Shown: positions 32,250 to 41,535, counted from the stretch's first letter. The stretch: DNA of 64,000 bases from JBBREP01 sp038202885 (GCA_038202885.1 JBBREP010000009.1:9567-73566), one strand, 5' to 3'. Numbers and translations are program-made. Notes: generated by a model not told the origin, from the sequence alone.

Positions 32250-33550
32250 GACGCGCCCACCGGAGCGTGCGAGCGATCGATCTTGTCGATCACCGTGCGG
32301 CGCAACGGAGCAACCAGACCAGTATGTGGCAGCCGGGAAAACACGTCGTCGAAGAAACCGAGCACGATGAGGCGCTCGGCGTCGTCGGGACGGATGCCGC
32401 GCGACTCGAGGTAGTACAGCTGGTCGTCGTCGATCGGACCGACCGTGGAGCCGTGGCTGCACTGCACATCGTTGGCCAGGATCTCCAGGTTCGGGATCGA
32501 CTCGGCACTCGCACCCTCGCTCAGCACGAGGTTGCGGTTCGTCTGGTACGCCTCGGCCTTCTGGGCCTGCTCGCGCAGCCGGATCAAACCTGAGTAGACC
32601 GACGTGGCGTTGTCTTCCACCGCGCCCTTGAACAGCAGTTCGCTACGCGTACGGGGCGCGGCGTGATCTTGGAGCGTGCGGAAGTCGAGCATCTGGTGTT
32701 GGTCGCCGAAGTAGACGGCCACCATTTCGCTCTCGGCGCCCGGTCCGTCGAGACGGGCCTCGGCGCGCAGACGCGCGTAGTCGCCGCCGAGCGCGACCGC
32801 AGCGGTGCGCAGGTGTGCATCGCGAGCAAGGTGGGCGCGCTGCAGTCCGATGTGCCACGTGCGCGGGCCGTGTTCCTGCACTGACAAGTAGCGCACCGAC
32901 GCCGCTGCACCCACCACCAGCTCGGCGACCGCATCGACAAGATGGCGCGTATTGGGCGAACCGAATCGCTCGAGCACGGTCACTTCGGACCGTTCGCCCG
33001 CGACCACAAGCGTGCGCGGGAAGCTCGCCTCATTGTCGCCCTCGCACCAATGCAACACGAGGATTGGGTCGGCAACGACCACACCATCGGGCACCCACAC
33101 AAGCGCGCCGCCGGGCACGAAGGCGTCGTGCAACGTGGTGAACGCATCGCTGCTGTCGCCGGCGACCGAGCCGAGCATGGACTGCACGTCGTCGTCGTCG
33201 CCGCACGCGGCAAGGTCGCACACGCGCACGCCGGCCGCCGCGAGTTCCGGCGCCAACTCACAGCGCACGACGCGCCCGTCGCGCACCACGAGCATGCCGG
33301 AGTGCGGGCCGGCCTCCGACGCCCACGGCCCCCCGCCGGGCGCACGGTCGCCCACGGCACCGAGTTCGTCGGCCGTCACCGGCCGAAACTCATCGAGGTT
33401 CAGTTGTTCGATCCGGCTGTAGCGCCAGATCTCTTCGCTCGCGGTCGGCCAGACCATCCCGGCAAGCTGCTCGGCCGCGGCGACGCGGCGCGCAACGAGC
33501 CAGTCGGGACCGCCCAAATGGCGCGCGGCGTCAACGGTGAAATGCTGCAT
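32246..33550 (-). CDS. sufD: Fe-S cluster assembly protein SufD
   Basis: SufD partners SufB and SufC in the Fe-S scaffold. The 434-residue protein has the N-terminal helical region (EEIWRYSRIEQLNLDEFRP) and the right-handed beta-helix core ending in the UPF0051 motif QTNRNLVLSEGASAESIPNLEI near residue 340. The nearby CSHGSTVGPIDDDQLYYLESRG contains the conserved His typical of SufD. ATG 33550 is preceded by 18 bases after the sufB stop. Its own stop overlaps the start of the Rieske gene. Confidence 0.9.
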   Translation of the reverse strand: MQHFTVDAARHLGGPDWLVARRVAAAEQLAGMVWPTASEEIWRYSRIEQLNLDEFRPVTADELGAVGDRAPGGGPWASEAGPHSGMLVVRDGRVVRCELAPELAAAGVRVCDLAACGDDDDVQSMLGSVAGDSSDAFTTLHDAFVPGGALVWVPDGVVVADPILVLHWCEGDNEASFPRTLVVAGERSEVTVLERFGSPNTRHLVDAVAELVVGAAASVRYLSVQEHGPRTWHIGLQRAHLARDAHLRTAAVALGGDYARLRAEARLDGPGAESEMVAVYFGDQHQMLDFRTLQDHAAPRTRSELLFKGAVEDNATSVYSGLIRLREQAQKAEAYQTNRNLVLSEGASAESIPNLEILANDVQCSHGSTVGPIDDDQLYYLESRGIRPDDAERLIVLGFFDDVFSRLPHTGLVAPLRRTVIDKIDRSHAPVGAS

Positions 33551-33568
33551 CGCAAACGATCCGCCGGC

Positions 33569-34966
33569 TCAGCCGACAGCGCCCTCCATGTTGAGCTCGA
33601 TCAGGCGGGAGAGCTCGACCGCGTACTCCATCGGGAGCGTCTTGATGATCGGCTCGATGAAGCCATTGACGATCATCGCCGTGGCCTGTTGTTCGGTGAG
33701 CCCACGCGACATCAGGTAAAAGAGTTGGTCGTCGCCGACCTTCGAGACCGTCGCCTCGTGACCGATGCGTGCGTCCTTCTCCTCGACCTCCATGTACGGG
33801 TAGGTGTCGCTGCGCGACTCCTCGTCAAGGATGAGCGCGTCGCAACGCACGTGTGCTTTCACCTTCGTGGCACCGGGCTCGACCCGCACCAGACCGCGGT
33901 AGGTGGTGCGCCCGCCGTCCTTGCTGATCGACTTGCTCTCGATGATCGACGTGGTCTCGGGCGCGGCGTGGGTCATCTTGGCGCCGGCGTCCTGGTGTTG
34001 TCCGGGACCGGCGTAGGCCACCGACAACACTTCGCCGTGCGCCTTCGGTCCCGCGAGCACGACGGCCGGGTACTTCATCGTGAGCTTGGAGCCGAGGTTG
34101 CCGTCGATCCACTCGACGCGCGACTCCGCCTCGGCGCGAGCGCGCTTGGTGACGAGGTTGTAGACGTTCGGCGACCAGTTCTGGATCGTCGTGTAACGGA
34201 TGTGCGCCCCGGGCTTGGCGATGAGCTCGACGACCGCGGAGTGCAACGAGTCGGTCGAGTACACCGGCGCGCTGCAACCCTCGACGTAATGCACCGAGGA
34301 ACCCTCGTCGGCGATGATCCGCGTGCGTTCGAACTGGCCTGCGTTTTCCGAGTTGATGCGGAAGTAGGCCTGCAACGGCATGTCGAGCTTCACACCAGGC
34401 GGCACGTAAATGAAGCTGCCGCCACTCCACGTCGCCGAGTTGAGCGCCGCGAACTTGTTGTCGCCGGGCGGGATCACGGTGCCGAGGTACTTGCGCACGA
34501 TGTCGGGATGCTCGCGCACCGCAGTATCCATGTCGCAGAACAACACGCCAAGCTCAGCCAGGTCGTCGCGGTTGCGGTGGTACACGACTTCGGATTCGTA
34601 CTGTGCGGTCACGCCGGCGAGGAACTTGCGCTCGGCTTCGGGGATGCCGAGGCGCTCGTAGGTGGCCTTGACGTTGTCGGGAAGCATGTCCCAGTCGGAC
34701 ACCTGCTCCTCGGTCGGCTTGATGTAATAGAAGATGTTGTCGAAGTCGAGGTCGGGCATGTTCGCGGCGAACCAGTCGAGCATCGGCTTGCGCTCGAAGC
34801 GATTGAACGCGTTCAGGCGGAACTTCGTCATCCAGTCGGGCTCGCCCTTGTGGCGCGAGATGTCGGCGACGCCTTCGGGCGAGATGCCTTTGCGCGGGCG
34901 GTAGACGAACTCGTCGCCGTCGTTCCAACCGAGTTTGTAGGTACCGAGGTCGATGTTGGCTGCCAT
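33569..34966 (-). CDS. sufB: Fe-S cluster assembly protein SufB
   Basis: SufB is the core scaffold on which the cluster is built. The 465-residue length is normal. Typical segments are GISPEGVADISRHKGEPDWM near residue 30, FYYIKPTE, GGSFIYVPPGVKLDMPLQ near residue 190, EGCSAPVYSTDSLH near residue 230 and the C-terminal DALILDEESRSDTYPY and DDQLFYLMSRGL. The start ATG 34966 has AAGGAG 7 bases upstream. It heads sufB-sufD-Rieske-sufC. The 5' leader carries a strong hairpin (34993-35015), and an operator-like inverted repeat lies further up (35089-35115). sufS and sufU are in the other cluster, 8 kb away on the opposite strand. Confidence 0.94.
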   Translation of the reverse strand: MAANIDLGTYKLGWNDGDEFVYRPRKGISPEGVADISRHKGEPDWMTKFRLNAFNRFERKPMLDWFAANMPDLDFDNIFYYIKPTEEQVSDWDMLPDNVKATYERLGIPEAERKFLAGVTAQYESEVVYHRNRDDLAELGVLFCDMDTAVREHPDIVRKYLGTVIPPGDNKFAALNSATWSGGSFIYVPPGVKLDMPLQAYFRINSENAGQFERTRIIADEGSSVHYVEGCSAPVYSTDSLHSAVVELIAKPGAHIRYTTIQNWSPNVYNLVTKRARAEAESRVEWIDGNLGSKLTMKYPAVVLAGPKAHGEVLSVAYAGPGQHQDAGAKMTHAAPETTSIIESKSISKDGGRTTYRGLVRVEPGATKVKAHVRCDALILDEESRSDTYPYMEVEEKDARIGHEATVSKVGDDQLFYLMSRGLTEQQATAMIVNGFIEPIIKTLPMEYAVELSRLIELNMEGAVG

Positions 34967-34992
34967 GTCGGCTCCTTTCGAAGCTCAGGGCG

Positions 34993-35015
34993 GGCCCGAG
35001 CCCAAGGCTCGGGCC
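34993..35015 (-). promoter_or_regulatory. Strong hairpin in the sufB leader
   Basis: GGCCCGAGCC and GGCTCGGGCC form a perfect 10-bp stem with a 3-base loop, ending 26 bases upstream of sufB ATG. Being in the leader it cannot be the end of sufB. It might act as an attenuator, a protein-binding site or an RNA stability element. Confidence 0.4.
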
Positions 35016-35088
35016 GGGTGACGAGCCATGGTGTGAGGCCAGGCTCGGGCGTGCTCGCGGCGGGGACGGGGCACGCGGTGACGGCCTC

Positions 35089-35115
35089 GAATTACCACTA
35101 CCGCCATAGTAACAA
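35089..35115 (-). promoter_or_regulatory. Candidate operator upstream of sufB (ACTA-N6-TAGT)
   Basis: The segment reads GAATTACCACTA then CCGCCA then TAGTAACAA. The half-sites ACTA and TAGT are six bases apart, just as in the perfect palindrome at 23668-23689. About 16 of 23 aligned bases match that site when this one is read on the minus strand. A shared regulator for the two suf clusters is inferred. Confidence 0.5.
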
Positions 35116-35168
35116 TAGGGCGGCGCTCCCTCAACATCGGCCCTGACAGCCAAGCCGCGCCGGACGGT

Positions 35169-35193
35169 CCGACCCGACCCGACCCGACCCGAC
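35169..35193. repeat. Five-unit CCGAC microsatellite
   Basis: Five perfect tandem copies of CCGAC lie between the UPF0182 gene and the sufB upstream region. No function is evident; such tracts can vary in number. Confidence 0.7.
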
Positions 35194-35207
35194 CAGATCG
35201 ATCGGCG

Positions 35208-38200
35208 TTACCCGCCGCTGGTCGTCGTGGTAATCGGTGCGACCGTCGGGGAGGTGCCCGAGGGCGCGGTCGTCGTGGATGTCGCCCCGGGTGTGGTCGA
35301 GGGTGTGGTCGAGGGTGTGGTCGTCGTCGGCGCCGTCGCGTTGGGGAGCTGGGCGATCAGATTCAACAGCGTGTCGAGGGCCTTCCCGGCCGCCTCGTTG
35401 TCGCCGGCCTTCTGCGCCGTGCTGTAGGCCTGCGCGGCCGCACGAATCTGCTTCTCGAGCTCGGTTGCGGTGCCGGTGCCCGGCTTGTTACCGCCCGTGC
35501 CGGTGGTGGGCGGCGTCTGCGCTGTGAGACCCAGCAGCCTGCGCACCGCGCCCTCGGCCGACACCGAAATTCCTGCCGCCGACGCTTCGGCCTGGCCGAT
35601 CAACACTGCCTTGTCGTTGTAGTCGGCCGCGATATACGTGAGCTTGGGGAACGTGCTGTCACCCGCGGGTTTCACATAGACGGGTTGCACGTACACAATC
35701 GACGAGCCGAGCGGCAGGAGTTGGACCGCGCCGAGGCGGATCTCTGATCCATGCTGGTCGAGCAACGACAAGGTCTTGGAGATGTCGGCGTCGCTTTGGA
35801 TCTGGTTGGCGGCGAGGAACGGAGAGGCAACCTGCTTGTTGTCTCCCGACACCTCGTACACGATCAGCTTGCCGTAGGTACCGCCCCCACCCGGGTCGAA
35901 CCCGTCGCTGCGCGCGGCCATGAACGACGAGAGCTGGTTGTCGGTGCCACCGTTGCGGCTCGCAGGTACGAACGATCTGGACAACACGAACTGCTGGCCG
36001 GCGTCGGTTTCCGGCAGGTGCAGCATCAGATACTCGGGTCGCGCCCGCGCCCCCGAAGACTGCACACGACCAGTGTTCGTCGCATCGGTACTCGCCGCGG
36101 CGGTCCCGCCATTCGCCGAGACCTTGGAGTTCGGTTGTGGTGACACGGCCCACTGCTCGCTGCCGCCGTACCAATCGCTCGGGTCGACCGTGTGGTACAG
36201 CGAATACTGCTCGGTCTGCACCGTGAACAGATCGGTGGGATAGCGCAGGTGCTCGGCCAATCCCGGAGGCATACGCGAGGCGTCGGTGAACATGCTCGGG
36301 AAGGCTTTGCGATACGCCATCAGCATCGGGTCGGTCTTGTCAACCACGTAGAGCGTGACCGTGCCGTCGTACGCGTTGACGACAGCCTTCACGCTGTTGC
36401 GCACGTAGTTGAAGTTGCCGCTCAAACCACCGGACGGGTCGTTGCCCGGATTCCGCGCGTGCTGACTGTAGGGATAGGCATCGGTGGTGGTGTACGCGTC
36501 GACGACCCACACCACGCTGTGGTCAGGCAGGATCACGGGGTACGGCTGGCTGTCGTAGCTGAGGAACGGCGCAGCCTTTTCGAGTCGGGCTTGCACGTCG
36601 CGGACATAGACGACGCGCGAGGTGTCTTTCAGCCGATCGGAGAACAGGAGGTTGATGTCGCCGAAGCGCGCCGCGAACGCGGCCTTGCGCAAGAAGCTCG
36701 ACACCGCGACGCCCGTTTGCGGATGGGCCGTGGCCACCTGCTGGCTGTTGTGCGCGCCGCCTTCGACCTCGCCGGCCTTGGTGTCAATCACCGCGTAGCC
36801 GCCCAGCTTGGTGCCGAAGTAGACAGCCGAGGGCTTCGGCACGAGCTCCTGGTCGCCGGCCGGGGGCAAGCCCTGGAGCCGATACACAGGATCGAGCTGC
36901 TGCTGATCGCCCGAGCCCGAGGCCTCGTTGCCCTGCACCATCACCGCACCCACACCATGGGTGAACGCGAGGTGTTGGTTCTGCCACGTGTTGTTGTTCA
37001 GTGTGCCCGTGAGTTCACGCAGCGCCACGAGTTCGAGGGTGGGGGCCTCCGAGCCGACGCTGTAACGATCGACGGCAACCGACTTGAAGCCGTAGTACGA
37101 AAAGAACGTCTGGCGGGCGTCGATCTGGTCGCCCAGCGTCGTCGGGTCCCAGAGCCGAGCGTTGGCGAGCGTCGCTTTGGTGTCGGATTGTGCGAGCGCG
37201 GCCTCGTTCAAATCTGTGGTGGCGCCGAGCTGTTTCACTTCGACCTTGTCAATCCCGTAGGCCTTACGGGTCGCATCGATGTTGCGCACGAGGTAGGGCC
37301 GCTCGCGGCTGCCCTCGTTCGGCTTCACGGTGTACTTCTGCACGTACGCCGGATAGGCCGTGCCGAGCACGATCGAGATGAAGGCCCACAGTCCGGCTGC
37401 GATGACCGGGAGCGTCCAACCTCGCCGCCAGATGTTCACGAGGAACAACACCCCGCCCACGATCGAGATCAGCACGAGGAACTGCAGCGCGGGAAGTTGC
37501 GCATGTACGTCGGTGTAGGTAGCACCTTCGGCCACGCCCCGGCGTGAGAGCACGAGGTCGTACCGACCAAACCAGTATTGCGCGGTCTTCGTGAAGGCCA
37601 TCAACGCGAGGATCACCGACAGGTGTGCCTTCACTTGTGGCGTGACGCGCTGGAAGGGCGCCTGGAATCGGATGCCACCGTTGAGGTAGTGGAACACCGC
37701 GGTCACGAGCAAGACCACGATGAACACGACGAACAACCACTGCGCGATGAACCGCAGGAACGGCAACTGGAACACGTAAAAGCCGACGTCTTTGTGGAAC
37801 TGAGGATCCTTGATGCCCCAGTTCACGCGGTTCTGGTAGAGCAGCCACACCTTCCACTGCGCCGAGGCGCCCACGCCAACGAGGATGCCGAACAGCAGCG
37901 AGATCCCGACGCGGACGCGCCCTTCGTAGGGAGCGACCACGGCGCGGTAGCGATCGACGATTTCGTCTTCGGGGCCGGCGCTGCGGAACTTGGGACCGAG
38001 ACGATCGGCGACGATCAGGTTGACGAGCATCACGGCAAACATGACGGCGCTGAAGAGCAGCGCCGGTTCGATCTTCGCCCACAACAGCGTCGTGAACGTG
38101 TGCGAGAACCCGAGGTCGTCGAACCACAACTTGTCGGTGTAGAGGACGGCTAGGCCGCGCGCGCTGAACAGCAGCACGATCAAGACGATCGCAATGACGA

Positions 38201-38321
38201 CGAGCGCGACACGAGGCGCGAAGCGCCGGTAAACGGGCTCAGGCGCTGGGGGCGGCACGCGCATCGGGGCGGATGTTACCTGGGGCGCGCGGGGCAACGG
38301 CTTCGGATGCTCCGAAGGCAT
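35208..38321 (-). CDS. UPF0182 family large membrane protein
   Basis: This 1037-residue protein has about seven N-terminal transmembrane helices (residues about 30-350), a very large extracytoplasmic domain and a Thr/Pro-rich C-terminal tail (TTTTPSTTPSTT). The motifs YTDKLWFDDLGFSHTF near residue 70, NWGIKDPQFHKDVGFYVFQL and YPAYVQKYTVKPNEGSRERPY are hallmarks of UPF0182, found across actinobacteria (for example Rv0064). No function is established. A DivIVA-like protein and a PDZ-Lon protein lie just upstream on the same strand. PDZ-Lon and UPF0182 genes are neighbours in other actinobacteria too, so a link to envelope quality control is possible. Confidence 0.92.
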   Translation of the reverse strand: MPSEHPKPLPRAPQVTSAPMRVPPPAPEPVYRRFAPRVALVVIAIVLIVLLFSARGLAVLYTDKLWFDDLGFSHTFTTLLWAKIEPALLFSAVMFAVMLVNLIVADRLGPKFRSAGPEDEIVDRYRAVVAPYEGRVRVGISLLFGILVGVGASAQWKVWLLYQNRVNWGIKDPQFHKDVGFYVFQLPFLRFIAQWLFVVFIVVLLVTAVFHYLNGGIRFQAPFQRVTPQVKAHLSVILALMAFTKTAQYWFGRYDLVLSRRGVAEGATYTDVHAQLPALQFLVLISIVGGVLFLVNIWRRGWTLPVIAAGLWAFISIVLGTAYPAYVQKYTVKPNEGSRERPYLVRNIDATRKAYGIDKVEVKQLGATTDLNEAALAQSDTKATLANARLWDPTTLGDQIDARQTFFSYYGFKSVAVDRYSVGSEAPTLELVALRELTGTLNNNTWQNQHLAFTHGVGAVMVQGNEASGSGDQQQLDPVYRLQGLPPAGDQELVPKPSAVYFGTKLGGYAVIDTKAGEVEGGAHNSQQVATAHPQTGVAVSSFLRKAAFAARFGDINLLFSDRLKDTSRVVYVRDVQARLEKAAPFLSYDSQPYPVILPDHSVVWVVDAYTTTDAYPYSQHARNPGNDPSGGLSGNFNYVRNSVKAVVNAYDGTVTLYVVDKTDPMLMAYRKAFPSMFTDASRMPPGLAEHLRYPTDLFTVQTEQYSLYHTVDPSDWYGGSEQWAVSPQPNSKVSANGGTAAASTDATNTGRVQSSGARARPEYLMLHLPETDAGQQFVLSRSFVPASRNGGTDNQLSSFMAARSDGFDPGGGGTYGKLIVYEVSGDNKQVASPFLAANQIQSDADISKTLSLLDQHGSEIRLGAVQLLPLGSSIVYVQPVYVKPAGDSTFPKLTYIAADYNDKAVLIGQAEASAAGISVSAEGAVRRLLGLTAQTPPTTGTGGNKPGTGTATELEKQIRAAAQAYSTAQKAGDNEAAGKALDTLLNLIAQLPNATAPTTTTPSTTPSTTPGATSTTTAPSGTSPTVAPITTTTSGG

Positions 38322-38388
38322 GCATCTTGGTGCTCCGCCGCCGCCGGATCGTGGTATTTCTCGTCAACTGGGCCAAGCCCAGCGCCAG

Positions 38389-40149
38389 CTACGGCGTCTG
38401 CAACACGCAGCGGCAGCCGGTGTGCGCGGGCGGGTGCAGCTGACCGGTCGGGAACGCGGCGCCCTTGATCACTGGTTCGAGCACGTTGTCGGCACAGTCG
38501 GCGCAGCACCGCGGTTCGGCGAGCACCCAGTGCAACCGCGCATCGTCGGGAGCGGCGTCGAACACGCCGCGCGCGTACGCACCGCGCATCACGTCTTCGA
38601 GCAACGCCTCGAGTTCCTGGGTCTTCCATTCGCGATAGCGCGCGTTGACTCGGTCGGCGGCGCTGTCGGGATCGTGGTGCTCCACCGCGGCCACGAGACG
38701 CTCGCGCAACGTGGCGACGAGCAGCGGCGCCGAGGTGGTGGCGAGGTCGGTCGGCAGCGCGATCGGTTGGTCGTCATCGCCCATCTCTCGGGCGCCGGCG
38801 AGATACGCCCCGTCGAGCGCTTCGGAAATCACGGCCTTCCATGACGTGACTTGGTCGTCGGTCGTGGGCAGCACCGCATCGGCGCGCAGTGTGCCTTTGT
38901 GACGACGCAGCGCGTCGAGCACCGCGTTTTGCTCGTCTTGGGCCGCACGCTTGGCGCGTTTCGCGGCTGTCGCCAACAACGGCGTGAGCGAGGCCGACGC
39001 CCGCTCCAGCGCGCCTGGCTCCGGCTGGGTATCGGCCACGGGCCCGGACCCAGCCTCGGTCGCGGTCGGGGTCGCGCCCTCGGGTGGGGTTGCCGTCGAT
39101 CCCGACGCCGGGTCGGGCGTGGGCTCGGGTGCGGTTGCACCGGTTGCGGGATCGGCGCCGGTCGCGCCGCTTGCAGACTCGGCCCGGATCCTGGCAAACA
39201 GGTCGCCGACGACGACCGGATCATCACCGGCCTCGGACGCCACAACCGTCGCGCCGTCCGCATCGGGCGTGACGTCGGCGTCGGTCGCGCCCACAGCAGC
39301 AATGCCACCATCGATGTCGAGTTCGATCTCGATCGACGCGGCCAACTCAATCGATGCGGCCTCACCGTCGTCGGGGCGCAGCGCAGCTTCGATGTCGGCA
39401 GGGTCGAGGGCCGCCGGGCGCGACTGCGCGAAGCGAGCCTCGACCGCACCAAGGGCGTCGGTCGCTTCGAGGAACGTGCGCTTCACGACGCGGTAGGCGT
39501 CGAGAAGGTGATCGCGACCAGCGCGCAATTCGGCGACCTGTGCTTGGAGTAAACCGCGGCGGTGCCCGAGGTCAGAGAGCATCCGCTCGCGCACCGACCG
39601 GGCTTCGTCGACCATCGAGCGACCGCGACTCTTGGCGTCGGCGAGTTCGGCTTGCACTTGGGCCTCGACCTCGTCGCGCCGCTCGGTTGCTGCGGCTTCG
39701 CCGCGAGCGAGCGTCTCGGCCACGACCGCATCGGCCTCGCTCGTGCGCGTGTCGAGCAGTTCGTTGGCCTCGCCTCGCACTCGATCAGCATCGGCCTGCG
39801 CCTCGGCGCGCAACCGGGTCGCCGTCTCCTCGGCGCGTGCCCTGATGTCTTTGGCCGCCTCGCGCGCGTTGCGCAGCAGTTTGGTGGTCTCCTCGCCGAG
39901 CGCGTCGAGCAGTTCGCCTTCGTCGAGAGGTGCGGCCTCGTGCGGCGCGTCGCGCAGTGACGAGAGCTGGTGCTCGAGCTCGCGCTCGTGGGCCTGTGAA
40001 CGCGCGAGCTCATCAGCCACGCGCTTGAGGAAGCTGCGCACCTCGGGCTCGCTGAGGCCACGGAACGTGGTTGAAAAGGCACGAGTCGCGATCTCGTCCG
40101 GTGCCATGGTTGCGGGACTCGGCGCCGAGCCGCGACGATCGTTGTCCAC
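38389..40149 (-). CDS. DivIVA-like coiled-coil protein with C-terminal phage Mu F-like Cys/His motif
   Basis: The N-terminus (MAPDEIATRAFSTTFRGLSE, PEVRSFLKRVADEL) matches the DivIVA membrane-binding region, which marks cell poles and septa. A long Ala/Glu/Arg coiled coil follows to about residue 250, then an acidic Pro/Thr/Ala linker. The last 150 residues are globular and end with CCADCADN, then FPTGQLHPPAHTGCRCVL, which closely resembles the C..C...PPxHxxCRC end of phage Mu F/SPP1 gp7-type head proteins. That combination is unusual. Start GTG 40149 is chosen for its GAGGAG 6 bases upstream; ATG 40107 is the next choice. The C-terminal domain may bind a metal; function is unknown. Confidence 0.75.
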   Translation of the reverse strand: MDNDRRGSAPSPATMAPDEIATRAFSTTFRGLSEPEVRSFLKRVADELARSQAHERELEHQLSSLRDAPHEAAPLDEGELLDALGEETTKLLRNAREAAKDIRARAEETATRLRAEAQADADRVRGEANELLDTRTSEADAVVAETLARGEAAATERRDEVEAQVQAELADAKSRGRSMVDEARSVRERMLSDLGHRRGLLQAQVAELRAGRDHLLDAYRVVKRTFLEATDALGAVEARFAQSRPAALDPADIEAALRPDDGEAASIELAASIEIELDIDGGIAAVGATDADVTPDADGATVVASEAGDDPVVVGDLFARIRAESASGATGADPATGATAPEPTPDPASGSTATPPEGATPTATEAGSGPVADTQPEPGALERASASLTPLLATAAKRAKRAAQDEQNAVLDALRRHKGTLRADAVLPTTDDQVTSWKAVISEALDGAYLAGAREMGDDDQPIALPTDLATTSAPLLVATLRERLVAAVEHHDPDSAADRVNARYREWKTQELEALLEDVMRGAYARGVFDAAPDDARLHWVLAEPRCCADCADNVLEPVIKGAAFPTGQLHPPAHTGCRCVLQTP

Positions 40150-40275
40150 CACGAACTCCTCGACGGTGCTGTTGCCACTGTGACGGAAGTGAATGGTACG
40201 GCGCGTCGGCCTCCGTTGCGACCGACTGCGGCCACTTTCCTGTCGCCCGCGACACACCGAGCGACACGACCGGTG

Positions 40276-40320
40276 ATTTGCCCCGATATTGCCCCGCTAT
40301 TTGCCCCGCTATTTGCCCGG
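40276..40320. repeat. Short tandem repeats at the 3' end of the PDZ-Lon gene
   Basis: The unit ATTTGCCCCGCT occurs about three to four times with small changes. The copy nearest the gene includes its stop codon context (GGCAAATAG on the minus strand), so the gene end seems to have been copied several times. Confidence 0.65.
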
Positions 40321-41535
40321 CTGCTTGGCGTTGTCGCTCGGCGCGGCCGGCAGCGGGTCGCCACCGTTGGCCACAAGCGCGCGCAGCGCCTCAGCGAGCG
40401 TGCGGACCGGAATCACTTTGACGCCCTTCGCCTTGTCGGTCGCCTCGGCGAGGTCGTTGCGGCATTGCGCCAAAGCGGCCGGTTGGAGTTTGGGGTCCTC
40501 CTGGCATGCCGGCACGATGAAGATCTGGGCGCCGCGGCGGCGCGCCGCAATGGCCTTGAGTTGGATGGCGCCGATCTCGCCAACACTTGCATCGGCCTGG
40601 ATCGTGCCGGTGACCGCGACCCGCTTGCCGCCGGTGAGGTTGCCCTTGGTGAGTTCATCGAGCAGCGACAGCGTCATCGCCAGGCCGGCCGACGGCCCAC
40701 CGATGTCGGCCGTGTCGATCGTCAGCTCGACCGGGTAGACGAACCGGGCACTCGCGGCAACGCCGATGAGGGTCTTACCGCCAGCGCTCACGAGCTTGAC
40801 GGGTGCTGACTCGCGCTTGGTGCCGCGCGTATATCCGATCTCCACGGTGTCGCCGGGCTTGTGTTTGGAGATCGCGGCGTGCAGCGCATCGGGAGTTTCG
40901 GTCGGCTGGCCGTCGATCGTGTGGATCACGTCGTTGCACTGCAACACGCCCGCCGCGGGCACACTCCCGTCGAGGATCGACTCGATCAGCACGCCCGGCT
41001 TCGTGGTGACCTTGTAACCCAACCGCTCCAACGCCACGAGTTTCGCGGTCGCTTGTGAGTCGGTCATGTCGCACACGTCCTGCAGCGAGCTCGAAATGCG
41101 CGACGCCGGCGGGCGCGGGAGGATCTCGCCGTCGTCGTGGAACGTCTTGGCCCACAGGTATTGCCATTCGTTCAGGTCGCTGCGCTCGCGGATGAACACG
41201 AGCAGCACGTCGCCTTTGGGTTTGTACTGCGGCGCGCCGCGCACGGTAATCAGCGGCCCGACGGGCTCGGCATCGCCGGGCAGGAACTCCTCGTAACCCG
41301 GATGGTGCACAAAACCCCAGATGACGACGCCGGCAAGGAACACCCCGAGGACCGTCGTGAGCGCGATGACCGCCCGCATTCCCGAGCTGCGCCGCCGACG
41401 GGGTCCCTGATCGAGCGGCAGAACCGGCGGGATCCCGAACATCGGCTGCTCGCCCAACGGCTGCTCGCCCAACGGTGGCGCGGGCGGCACGCCGAAAGGG
41501 CCCGCGGGTGGCTTCGGTTCCTGCGGATCATCCAT
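40309..41535 (-). CDS. Membrane-anchored PDZ-domain Lon-type (S16) serine protease
   Basis: ATG 41535 gives 408 residues: a Pro-rich cytoplasmic tail with the 5-residue repeat LGEQP, one membrane helix (about residues 53-75), a PDZ domain (about 165-235, LIESILDGSVPAAGVLQCNDVIHTIDG) and a Lon proteolytic domain. The catalytic Ser is in IGGPSAGLAM near residue 290 and the catalytic Lys in GAIQLKAIAA near residue 335, the S16 dyad. This is the YlbL/Rv3194c family, thought to act outside the membrane on envelope proteins. UPF0182 and DivIVA-like genes follow on the same strand. Confidence 0.9.
   Translation of the reverse strand: MDDPQEPKPPAGPFGVPPAPPLGEQPLGEQPMFGIPPVLPLDQGPRRRRSSGMRAVIALTTVLGVFLAGVVIWGFVHHPGYEEFLPGDAEPVGPLITVRGAPQYKPKGDVLLVFIRERSDLNEWQYLWAKTFHDDGEILPRPPASRISSSLQDVCDMTDSQATAKLVALERLGYKVTTKPGVLIESILDGSVPAAGVLQCNDVIHTIDGQPTETPDALHAAISKHKPGDTVEIGYTRGTKRESAPVKLVSAGGKTLIGVAASARFVYPVELTIDTADIGGPSAGLAMTLSLLDELTKGNLTGGKRVAVTGTIQADASVGEIGAIQLKAIAARRRGAQIFIVPACQEDPKLQPAALAQCRNDLAEATDKAKGVKVIPVRTLAEALRALVANGGDPLPAAPSDNAKQPGK

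Noticed and set aside
32942..35146. A 734-residue open frame opposite sufD and sufB
   Set aside because: It is the complement of highly conserved suf genes and has shadow-frame composition.
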